From Herbidospora solisilvae (GTDB lineage Bacteria > Actinomycetota > Actinomycetes > Streptosporangiales > Streptosporangiaceae), in NCBI RefSeq assembly GCF_009901565.1, contig NZ_WXEW01000017.1:1-61473 (forward strand): a stretch of DNA of 61,473 bases, written 5' to 3'. The first letter of the stretch is position 1, and each line of letters opens with the position of its first letter. The translations under genes were made by a program, and so were the position numbers. Of this stretch, positions 43,953 through 51,306 are shown piece after piece. The notes beneath the pieces are model-generated. The model did no database searches, was not told where the DNA came from, and saw nothing but the letters and a program-made list of their open reading frames with translations.

Positions 43953-45152
43953 CTAGGCGATCGCACCCGACCACACGTTGGCGGCGGCCTTGTAGACGCC
44001 GTAGGTCTCGCCGTCGAAGTAGGCCGAGACACTCGTGTCGATGCGCTTGTTGCCGTCGGTGTCGGACACCCCGCTGGTCAGGCCGTTCAGGTAGCCGAGG
44101 CGGCGGCTGCTCTTGTACTGCGAGAGCCACGCAGAGCCCAGCGACCCCTGGCCGGTGAACGACGACTTCACGCCGATCAGCTCCTCGGCCTTCACGGCCG
44201 ACGCCTTGGCCTTGAAGGTCTTGCCGTAGCTCCACTTGAGCGTGTGGCCCGTGTAGGCGTGGTTGCCGTCGGGGTGGGAGCCGCTCGGGTAGCCGAAGAC
44301 GTAGACGTTCTGGCCGACCTTCTGGTTGTAGGCCAGGCCCTGGCCGCCGACGTTGTCGCCGAGGCGGCCGGCGTCGGTGAAGCGGATGACGTAGTACTTG
44401 CCCTTGATCGGGCCGGGCGAGCGGATGGCCTTGCTGTAGGTCTCCCATTCGGCCTTGGAGACTTCCTTGGTGTTCTCCGACCGCATCCACTTGACGAAGT
44501 CGCTGCCCTTGGCGGGCAGGCCCGACGCCGGCGCCTTGAGGCCGTTGTAGACGGTGACGAACGCGTAGTTGCGGTCGCCGTCCTCGTAGACGTCGAAGTC
44601 GTAGTGGGTGTAGGCGGTCTTGCCGACGTAGATGCCCCAGGGGGTCTTGCCCTGGTAGTAGCCGGGCACGAAGACCCAGTAGTCGAGGGTGGCCTTGTTG
44701 GTCACCGTGTCGTAGACGCAGCTTCCGGCGGTGGCGACCAGGTTCTTGTACTTCGACTGCAGCGAGGTGGCGGTGCACCAGTGGGGCTTGCCGTCGCCGC
44801 CGCGGAAGAACACCTTGCCGGTGGTGCGGGGGAGGTTGACGTTCTTGGAGGAACCGCCCGACTTGGCCTCGTCGCCGATGGCGGGGACCGTTCCAGCCTT
44901 CCCGTCGGCCGAGGGGCCGCCGGTGGAGACGTGCTTGTTGACCTTGATGGTCGTCTCGGCGTTGTAGGGGGTCGAGCCGACCAGGTTGGCGTACCGGTTG
45001 GCGAACCAGTAGGCGACGACGTTCTTGGCCGCGAGCGACGTCTTGGCCAGGGAGTCGCTCGCCACGTCACCGGCCGCCGAGGCGGGCTGGGCGACGAGGG
45101 CGGAGGCCAGGAGGCCGGCTGCCACACCGGAGAGGGCGAGGGTGCGCTTCAA
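43953..45152 (-). CDS. array member G: secreted pseudoprotease, all three triad residues replaced
   Basis: 399 residues from TTG 45152, the only start that reproduces the family N-terminus KRTLALSGVAAGLL; GGAG lies 5 bases ahead. His becomes Ser144, Asp becomes Asn195, Ser becomes Leu338 (GSLGSAW); the second Cys pair is lost (WSYG, VKSSF). The insert covers ~204-259 with a charged helix (KEVSKAEWETYSK). The leader is shortened compared with C-F, placing the remnant of the conserved block directly at the start codon. CRP-type site 149 bases upstream. Confidence 0.9.
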   Translation of the reverse strand: MKRTLALSGVAAGLLASALVAQPASAAGDVASDSLAKTSLAAKNVVAYWFANRYANLVGSTPYNAETTIKVNKHVSTGGPSADGKAGTVPAIGDEAKSGGSSKNVNLPRTTGKVFFRGGDGKPHWCTATSLQSKYKNLVATAGSCVYDTVTNKATLDYWVFVPGYYQGKTPWGIYVGKTAYTHYDFDVYEDGDRNYAFVTVYNGLKAPASGLPAKGSDFVKWMRSENTKEVSKAEWETYSKAIRSPGPIKGKYYVIRFTDAGRLGDNVGGQGLAYNQKVGQNVYVFGYPSGSHPDGNHAYTGHTLKWSYGKTFKAKASAVKAEELIGVKSSFTGQGSLGSAWLSQYKSSRRLGYLNGLTSGVSDTDGNKRIDTSVSAYFDGETYGVYKAAANVWSGAIA

Positions 45153-45301
45153 GGGTGCTCCATGCGTTGGTAAAGGGACCGTCAGGACGATATGCGGGAT
45201 GTTCCGCGTGTCCAAAGCGACTTCACCGGGCCTTTGGGGCCGTTGTGCACGCATCGCCGCAGGTGAGCACTTGACTCACGGCAGTCGGATCTTGAAACGA
45301 A

Positions 45302-45317
45302 TGTGACTCGAATCACA
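45302..45317. promoter_or_regulatory. CRP-type site upstream of member G
   Basis: TGTGA-CTCGAA-TCACA, perfect, followed by TTTTTCGATGGCACCGA, related to the block beside member C's site. Confidence 0.75.
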
Positions 45318-45374
45318 TTTTTCGATGGCACCGAAATCCAGCTATGTACGTCTAATTCCTCCACGCATGAAAAA

Positions 45375-45398
45375 GGCCCGGCCAAGTGCGGCCGGGCC
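45375..45398 (-). terminator. terminator of member H
   Basis: A 9-bp stem GGCCCGGCC / GGCCGGGCC, loop AAGTGC, 10 bases after the member H stop, with TTTTTC following on the minus strand. Confidence 0.85.
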
Positions 45399-45407
45399 CT
45401 CTCCGTC

Positions 45408-46601
45408 CTAGGCGATCGAACCGGACCACAGGTTCGCCGCGTGCTTGTAGATGCCGTAGGTCTCGCCGTCGAAGTAGGGCGAGAGGCTGACGTCGATGCG
45501 GTCGTTGCCGTCGGTGTCGGAGACCGCGGCGGTGACGCCGTTCAGGTAGCCCTTGCGGCTGGTGTTGCTGTACTTGTACATCCAGGCCGAGCCCGACGAG
45601 CCCTCGCCGGTGAAGCTGCACTTGACGCCGAGCAGCTCCTCGCCCTTGACCGCCGAGGCGGAGGCCGGGAACGTGGTCCCGTAGCACCACTTCTGGGTCT
45701 GGCCCGTGTAGGCGTGGTTGCCGTCGGGGTGTGACCCGCTCGGGTAGCCGAAGACGTAGTCCTTCACGTTCCTCTTCTGGTTGTACGCGAAGCCCTGGCC
45801 GCCCACGTTGTCACCCAGCCGGCCCGCGTCGACGAACTTCCAGATGTAGTACTTCGAGCCGACCTTCTTCGTGTACTTGCTGACGATCCACGGGTAGGTG
45901 CCGTAGGAGCGGTACTTGTCCCACTCGCTCTTGGAGACCTTCTTCCAGTCGCCGTCGAGCGGGCCGCCGTCGTGCGGGGCCTTCAGGCCGTTGTAGACGG
46001 TGACGAAGGCGTAGTTGCGGTCGAAGTCCTCGTAGACGTCGAAGTCGTAGTGGGTGAAGGCCTGCTTGCCGACGTAGATGCCGTAGGGGGTCTTGCCCTG
46101 GTAGTAGGCCGGGACGAACACCCAGTACTTCAGCGTGGCGGCGTTCGACTCGACGTCGTAGACGCAGTGCCCGGCGGTGGCGACCAGGTTCTTGTACTTC
46201 GACTGGAGCGAGGTGGCGGTGCACCAGCGGGGGTTCTTGTCGGCGTCCAGGAAGAAGACCTTGCCGGTGGTGCGGGGCAGGTTGACGTTCTTGGACGAGG
46301 TGGAGCCCGCACCGCCGATCGGGGAGACGAGACCGGGCTTGCCGTCGGCGGACGGGCCGCCCTTCGACAGGTGCTTGGCGACGACCTTGGTCTCGACGTC
46401 GTAGGGGGTGGCGGCGTTCAGGTTGGCCTTCGACTGGCCGTACCAGAAGGCGACGACGTTCCAGGCGGCGATGCCGCTGCCGGCCAGCGGGTCGGACGCC
46501 TCGTCGGGAGCGGCGCTGGCCGCGGACGGGACGGCCAGGGCGGCGCCGAGAAGGCCGGCGGTGGCGCCCAGAAGCGCGAGGTGCTTCGCTCGGGATCGCA
46601 T
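45408..46601 (-). CDS. array member H: secreted chymotrypsin-fold protein, His and Ser kept, Asp replaced by Asn
   Basis: 397 residues, ATG 46601 with AAGGAG ahead; signal peptide ends near ASA-APDE. His145 (ATAGHC) and Ser336 (GSSGSAW) are present, but Asp is Asn196 (DRNYAFV), and the usual GGP after the Ser is GSA. Both Cys pairs remain (Cys127/146, Cys306/328). It looks like an intermediate between the intact enzymes and the pseudoproteases; residual activity would be low if Asn cannot be bypassed. Long insert (~206-257). No CRP-type site in the 91-base gap upstream. Confidence 0.9.
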   Translation of the reverse strand: MRSRAKHLALLGATAGLLGAALAVPSAASAAPDEASDPLAGSGIAAWNVVAFWYGQSKANLNAATPYDVETKVVAKHLSKGGPSADGKPGLVSPIGGAGSTSSKNVNLPRTTGKVFFLDADKNPRWCTATSLQSKYKNLVATAGHCVYDVESNAATLKYWVFVPAYYQGKTPYGIYVGKQAFTHYDFDVYEDFDRNYAFVTVYNGLKAPHDGGPLDGDWKKVSKSEWDKYRSYGTYPWIVSKYTKKVGSKYYIWKFVDAGRLGDNVGGQGFAYNQKRNVKDYVFGYPSGSHPDGNHAYTGQTQKWCYGTTFPASASAVKGEELLGVKCSFTGEGSSGSAWMYKYSNTSRKGYLNGVTAAVSDTDGNDRIDVSLSPYFDGETYGIYKHAANLWSGSIA

Positions 46602-46692
46602 GGTGGTGCTCCTTCATCGCAGAGGGTGTGCTGTGATGAAGGTAGGTTTCTGCGCTTTATCCCTGCTTTATCCGCGGTTGCAAGGCGCTTGC

Positions 46693-47805
46693 TCAGTTCG
46701 TCGCCTGCTTGGCGGCCTGCTGGTAGACCCGCGCGGTCACCGCGTTGAAGTAGGGCGAGGACGCCGCGTCGAGCTTGCCGTCGGCGTTGATGTTCCACGT
46801 CAGGCTGGTCACGCCGTTGAGGAACCCGGTCTTCTTCGCCGGATCCCAGCCGAGCACCCACGGGCCGCCGCTCGCGCCCGCCGTGAAGGGGCACGGGTTC
46901 AGCAGGACGCCGTTCTCCAGGAGATAGGTGGGGGCCGCGGCGGCGGTGGCCCTGGTCGTGCCGGAACACGACCGGACGACCTGGCCGTCGAAGGGGCGGG
47001 TGCCGTCGGGATGGGCGCCGGCCGGGTAGCCGAACACCGACACCGGGCGGGAGCGGCCCTTGGTCGAGGCGAACTGGAAGGCGCCGACCTTGTCTTCAAG
47101 CCGGCCCCCCTGCACCCTCTGGTCGCCCTTCCAGGTGAAACCCCGGTAGACGGTCACGAAGGCGTAGTCGCGGTCGTAGTCGCCCGCGCCCGAGAAGTCC
47201 TCGTGGAGGTAGAGGGTGTGGCCGACGTAGACGCCGGCGTCGGTCGAGCCGCCCGCGTAGGAGGGGATGAAGACCCAGTTCTCCACGGGCTTGTTCTGGC
47301 CGAGCGACCAGCCGCAGTGGCCGGCCGTGGCGACCAGGTTGCGGTTCTTGGAGTGGACGACCGAGCCGGAGCACCAGTACTCCTTGTCGCCCAGCTTGAA
47401 GAAGACCTTGCCGACCATCGGCTGCTGGGAGGGCGCGACGGCGCCGGCCGCGCCCGTCGCCGCGGCGGCGCGGGAGAGCTCGGCCATCGAGGGGGCCTGC
47501 GGCGCCCCGGTGGACGGCTTGGAGGCCGGGACGTAGGTGCTGGCCTCCTTCAGCCGCGCGGGCGTCCAGTAGGCGGCGACCTTCTGCATGTCCGCGCCGG
47601 TCGCGGCGAGGGGGTAGGCCATCACGCCCTTGCCGAGGTGCCGCTCCGCCGGCGGCGCGGCCTCCTTGGCCGAGACCTCCATCAGGGGCGCCGTGGGCGG
47701 GGCCGCGACGGCGGGCGCCGACGTCGGCGTCCAGATCGAGAGGAGCGCGGCGGCACCCAGCGCGGCGGCGACGCCGCCTGCGGCAAGGGTGATCCGCCTG
47801 GTCAT
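46693..47805 (-). CDS. array member I: secreted trypsin-like serine peptidase, intact triad
   Basis: 370 residues from ATG 47805. Signal anchor or signal peptide (~5-33), Ala/Pro-rich propeptide to ~130, then VGKVFFKLGD. His163, Asp213 (DRDYAFV) and Ser312 (AGASGGPW) are intact; Cys pairs 145/164 and 280/305. The insert is minimal (FTWKGDQRVQ). It is the most divergent member and lacks the GYYQG motif. Probably an active extracellular endopeptidase. Confidence 0.9.
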   Translation of the reverse strand: MTRRITLAAGGVAAALGAAALLSIWTPTSAPAVAAPPTAPLMEVSAKEAAPPAERHLGKGVMAYPLAATGADMQKVAAYWTPARLKEASTYVPASKPSTGAPQAPSMAELSRAAAATGAAGAVAPSQQPMVGKVFFKLGDKEYWCSGSVVHSKNRNLVATAGHCGWSLGQNKPVENWVFIPSYAGGSTDAGVYVGHTLYLHEDFSGAGDYDRDYAFVTVYRGFTWKGDQRVQGGRLEDKVGAFQFASTKGRSRPVSVFGYPAGAHPDGTRPFDGQVVRSCSGTTRATAAAAPTYLLENGVLLNPCPFTAGASGGPWVLGWDPAKKTGFLNGVTSLTWNINADGKLDAASSPYFNAVTARVYQQAAKQATN

Positions 47806-47888
47806 GGGGGCCTCTCGGGGGTCTCGTGACGGAGGTATCGATCGTAAGGGGTGATTTTTCCAGATCACCAGTGATCAGGCACAGGTTC

Positions 47889-47910
47889 TTGGCCTTCTCG
47901 TTATGAATCC
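47889..47910. promoter_or_regulatory. promoter-proximal motif shared by members I and J
   Basis: TTGGCCTTCTCGTTATGAATCC here, 85 bases upstream of member I, matches 17 of 22 bases with the sequence at 49259-49280, 118 bases upstream of member J. On the gene strand both contain ATAACG followed by AAGGCCAA. Another inverted repeat, GGTGAT-N8-ATCACC, lies at 47850-47869. Function unknown. Confidence 0.4.
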
Positions 47911-47979
47911 GAGGGAACCGAACGGCCCTCTGGCCCGTCCGAGTAGATCGGGCCGAAGCTACGGCCCGTGTAAAGGAAA

Positions 47980-48012
47980 GTGCCCGGGAGACGATGAACG
48001 TCCCCCGGGCAC
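47980..48012 (-). terminator. terminator of member J
   Basis: A 9-bp stem GTGCCCGGG / CCCGGGCAC with a 15-base loop, 20 bases after the member J stop. Confidence 0.75.
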
Positions 48013-48031
48013 CGGTTCTCGCGGCAGATGG

Positions 48032-49141
48032 TCACGCGGTCCAGCGGTTGGCCGCGACCTTGTAGACGTCGTAGGTCTCCCCGTTGAAGTAGGGCGAGGA
48101 GAGCCGGTCGTACCGGTCGTTGCCGTCGGTGTCCCAGGCGATGCTGTTGACGCCGTAGAGGTAGCCGGAACGGGTCTTGCTCTTGTAGTTCCAGATCAGC
48201 GGGCCGCCGCTGGCGCCGGCGGTCATGCCGCACTTGATGCCGACGTGCTCCTGGACGTTGTACTTCGGCGCGGCCGGCATGGCGGCGGTCTGGCCGTAGC
48301 ACCACTTCATCGTCTTGCCGCTGAACGGACGGTCGCCGTCGGGGTGCGGGCCGGCCGGGTAGCCGAACGAGAAGACGTTGGTCTTGGTGCTGCGGTTCCA
48401 GGTGAAGCCCTGGCCGCCGACGTTGTCGCCGAGGCGGCCGACGGAGGTCTTGACGAGCTTGTACTTGCCGTCGACCTTCTCCCAGCTGGCCTTGTAGCCG
48501 GAGGCGACGTTGACGAACGCGTAGTCGTAGTCGTAGTCCTCCTTGACCACGAAGTCGTCGTGCGCCTGGTACCAGGTGGCCGGGTAGATGCCGTAGGGCG
48601 CCTTGCCGTTCCACGCCTGGGTGCCGTCCCAGTACGACGGGATGAACACCCAGTTGTCGTAGAACCGGTTGCTGGCCGGGTCGTACACGCAGTGGCCGGC
48701 GGTGGCCACGACGTTGCGGAACTTGCCCTGGATCGAGGTGCCGGAGCAGTACTTCCAGCTCTTGGGGTCGAGCGGGTTCTTGCCCGGCAGGGTGAAGAAC
48801 ACCCGGCCGACCGTGTTGGGCAGGTTGACCTGCTTGCTGGCGGGGGTGCCCGCCTTCTCGCCGCCGATCGGCGGGACCACACCGGCCTTGCCGTCGGGCT
48901 GGGGGGTGCTCGGACGGCCCGAGCCCTTGACCGCGTTGCCCAGCTCCTCGGTGCGGTCCTTCGCGGCGCGGAGCCGGTCGGGGGTCCAGAACTGCGCCGC
49001 GGCGGCGGCCGTGGTCGGGGCCGCCTTCTGGGTCACGTCGCTGGGGGCCGTGGCCGTGGCCGACGAGGCGGTGCCCACGACGCCGAACGCGACCAGCGCG
49101 CCGGCGACGGGGATGGAGAGACGTCGTGCTCGGGAGATCAT
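48032..49141 (-). CDS. array member J: secreted trypsin-like serine peptidase, intact triad
   Basis: 369 residues from ATG 49141 (GGAAAGGA ahead). Signal peptide ends near ATA-TAPS; propeptide to ~105. His150 (ATAGHC), Asp206 (DYDYAFV) and Ser311 (AGASGGPL) are intact; Cys pairs 132/151 and 281/304. Insert short (~20 residues). First gene of the array in transcription order. Upstream it has an inverted repeat TTGGGACG / CGTCCCAA (49156-49182) that overlaps the conserved leader block, but no CRP-type site. Confidence 0.92.
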   Translation of the reverse strand: MISRARRLSIPVAGALVAFGVVGTASSATATAPSDVTQKAAPTTAAAAAQFWTPDRLRAAKDRTEELGNAVKGSGRPSTPQPDGKAGVVPPIGGEKAGTPASKQVNLPNTVGRVFFTLPGKNPLDPKSWKYCSGTSIQGKFRNVVATAGHCVYDPASNRFYDNWVFIPSYWDGTQAWNGKAPYGIYPATWYQAHDDFVVKEDYDYDYAFVNVASGYKASWEKVDGKYKLVKTSVGRLGDNVGGQGFTWNRSTKTNVFSFGYPAGPHPDGDRPFSGKTMKWCYGQTAAMPAAPKYNVQEHVGIKCGMTAGASGGPLIWNYKSKTRSGYLYGVNSIAWDTDGNDRYDRLSSPYFNGETYDVYKVAANRWTA

Positions 49142-49404
49142 CGAAGTCCTTTCCCTTGGGACGAATTGAGGGTGCGTCCCAAATACGTGGAAACAGCTCC
49201 GAACGTTAATGACGCGATCACGGGTAACGCCGCAGATATAACGAGAGGGCTGGGTCAATTGGCCTTACCGTTATTCATGCACTGCCGTTATGAATGGCGT
49301 CTTCGCAGGTGATCCCTGGTTTGCCATTTCGGTTTACGTATTATTCGCGGCGGGTCTCAGTCCCTTTTGTCACTCTCGTAACAGGGATAGAGTAATGTTC
49401 TGCC

Positions 49405-50367
49405 ATGATCGCAGTCACGGCTTCGCAGACCGATCCGAACGACCCGCTGAAGGGTCTGACCGTGGGCGAGCGGCCCGAGCCCGCCGTCCCCGACGGCTGG
49501 ACGACGGTGACCGTCAGGGCCGCATCGCTCAACCACCACGACCTGTTCACCCTGCGCGGGATCGGCATCGGTCCCGACCGGCTGCCGATGACGCTCGGCA
49601 CGGACGCGGCCGGGGTCGACGAGGCGGGCAACGAGGTGATCGTCCACTCGGTCATCGGAACGCCGGTCAACGGCGACGAGACCCTCGACCCGCGCCGGAC
49701 GCTGCTCTCCGAGCTGCACCAGGGCACCTTCGCGGAGAAGGTGGTGGTGCCCACGCGGAACCTGGTGCCCAAGCCCGCGGCCCTGTCGTTCGAGCACGCC
49801 GCCTGCCTGCCGACGGCCTGGCTGACCGCCTACCGGATGTTGTTCGAGAAGTCCGGTCTTGAACCGGGATCGACGGTGCTGGTCCAGGGCGCGGGCGGGG
49901 GCGTGTCGACCGCGTTGATCACGCTGGGCCGGGCGGCCGGCTATCGCGTCTGGGCGACGAGCCGATCGGCGGCCAAGCGGGAGAAGGCCCTGGAACTGGG
50001 CGCGGACCAGGCGTTCGAGACCGGCGGGCGGCTGCCCGAGCGGGTGGACGCCGTGATGGAGAGCGTGGGGGAGGCGACCTGGGACCACTCGATCTCGTCG
50101 CTGCGGCCCGGCGGCCGGGTGGTGATCTGCGGCGCGACCAGCGGAATGGTCGCCCCCACCAAGCTGGCCCAGGTCTTCTTCCTGCAGAAGCAGATCATCG
50201 GCTCGACCATGGGCACCCGCGACCAGCTGGCCAGACTCGCGGTCTTCCTGGAGCAGACGGGCATCCGCCCGCTGGTCGACCGTGTGCTCCCGCTGACCGA
50301 GGCCCGCGAGGGCGTGGCGGCCATGGCCGGGGGCGAGGTGTTCGGGAAGATCGTCTTCACTCTCTAG
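49405..50367 (+). CDS. zinc-independent MDR oxidoreductase (quinone oxidoreductase-like)
   Basis: 320 residues. GroES-like N-terminal half (SLNHHDLFTLRG, LGTDAAGVV-type segment) and a Rossmann domain with VLVQGAGGGVSTALI (~152-166). The structural and catalytic zinc Cys residues of alcohol dehydrogenases are absent, which fits the NADPH-quinone-reductase/enoyl-reductase branch. Substrate unknown. It is transcribed away from the peptidase array across a 263-base gap that holds the member J promoter elements. Confidence 0.87.
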   Translation: MIAVTASQTDPNDPLKGLTVGERPEPAVPDGWTTVTVRAASLNHHDLFTLRGIGIGPDRLPMTLGTDAAGVDEAGNEVIVHSVIGTPVNGDETLDPRRTLLSELHQGTFAEKVVVPTRNLVPKPAALSFEHAACLPTAWLTAYRMLFEKSGLEPGSTVLVQGAGGGVSTALITLGRAAGYRVWATSRSAAKREKALELGADQAFETGGRLPERVDAVMESVGEATWDHSISSLRPGGRVVICGATSGMVAPTKLAQVFFLQKQIIGSTMGTRDQLARLAVFLEQTGIRPLVDRVLPLTEAREGVAAMAGGEVFGKIVFTL

Positions 50368-50380
50368 GGCGGCCGGCCGA

Positions 50381-50433
50381 CTCCCCGTGGCCGGGCGGTT
50401 CGGGCGCGGCCGGTCGGCGCCGGCCGCGGGGAG
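50381..50433 (+). terminator. terminator-like hairpin after the oxidoreductase
   Basis: CTCCCCGTGGCC (50381-50392) pairs with GGCCGCGGGGAG (50422-50433) with one wobble; the large loop is itself GC-rich and can fold further. Confidence 0.5.
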
Positions 50434-50547
50434 GTCCGGGGACGGCGGGCGGGGCCGGCCGGGCGGAGCCGTAACGGAAGCAGAGAAGCGACCATGAACG
50501 GCGCGACCGGCCGCACACGACGCACAGGTGAGCGCCACCCATCGTGA

Positions 50548-51306
50548 TCAGCCGTCGGGGTCGAGGATCGACCGCAGGCGGGTGGCCGTGTCGTCGAGGA
50601 CCGCCTTGCAGGCCGCCAGGTCGTCGTCGCCGATCCGGGTGTCGGCCGCCTCGGACCGGACGGCGGCCACGAAGTCGGCCAGATACTGACCGAGTTCCGC
50701 GTCGTTGGCCGTGGCCCGCTCGTCGTCGGTGGTGCCGTTGGCGGGCGTCGGGAAGCCCGTCATGGCCCACGTGTCGGTCCAGATGCGCTGCCATTCGACC
50801 TTCCAGCGCTCCGACTCGGCCTTCCACTGCTGCTTCTGGCGCGACCATTCGGCCTTCTGCCGGTCGCGCTGGCGCTTCCACTCGTCGCGGGTGTCGCGGG
50901 CGGAGCCGGTCGTCTCCTGGTTGATGGTGCGGGCCATCGTGGTCAGCTCGTGGCGCAGGGAGCGGACGGTCTGGCGCACGTCTTCCTTGACCTCACGGGC
51001 GATGTCCTGGACCGAGGCGGTGATCTCGCGTTCCAGGTCGGCGAGCTCGTCGAGGCGGGCGTTCAGCTCGGCGCGGCCCTTGTCGGTGAGGGTGAAGACC
51101 TTCTTGCCGTCGACGACCTCGTGGGTGACCAGGCCCTCCTCCTCCAGCCGCGCCAGGCGCGGGTAGATCGTGCCGGGCGAGGGGGAGTAGACGCCGAGGA
51201 AACGGTCCTGGAGCAGGCGGATGACCTCGTAGCCGTGGCGGGGGCTCTCCTCCAGCAGCTTGAGCAGGTAGAGCCGGAGCCTGCCGTGGCCGAAGACGGG
51301 ACTCAT
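50548..51306 (-). CDS. PadR-family transcriptional regulator
   Basis: 252 residues. PadR winged helix (~5-85) with LLKLLEESPRHGYEVI and SPGTIYPRLARLEEEGLV, then a long charged, Trp/Lys/Gln-rich coiled coil (~95-175) and a helical tail. It overlaps the upstream DUF4097 gene by 4 bases, so the two form an operon. PadR proteins often repress their own operon; direct repeats at 52135-52173 are candidate sites. Confidence 0.92.
   Translation of the reverse strand: MSPVFGHGRLRLYLLKLLEESPRHGYEVIRLLQDRFLGVYSPSPGTIYPRLARLEEEGLVTHEVVDGKKVFTLTDKGRAELNARLDELADLEREITASVQDIAREVKEDVRQTVRSLRHELTTMARTINQETTGSARDTRDEWKRQRDRQKAEWSRQKQQWKAESERWKVEWQRIWTDTWAMTGFPTPANGTTDDERATANDAELGQYLADFVAAVRSEAADTRIGDDDLAACKAVLDDTATRLRSILDPDG

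Noticed and set aside
47850-47869. GGTGAT-N8-ATCACC before member I as a CRP-type site
   Set aside because: The spacing between GTGA and TCAC is 10 instead of 6 bases, so it does not fit the CRP pattern of the other sites.
35155-49141. Interpretation of the repeated units as a CRISPR array, IS cluster or assembly artefact
   Set aside because: The repeats are whole genes of 1.1-1.3 kb with different inserts, leaders and terminators, no transposase, and no short direct repeats flanking them; divergence between copies excludes simple misassembly.
50357-50542. Possible 61-residue ORF with a CVVCG motif downstream of padR
   Set aside because: There is no convincing ribosome-binding site, it overlaps the convergent oxidoreductase end and the terminator-like hairpin, and the C-terminal half is Pro/Arg low complexity.
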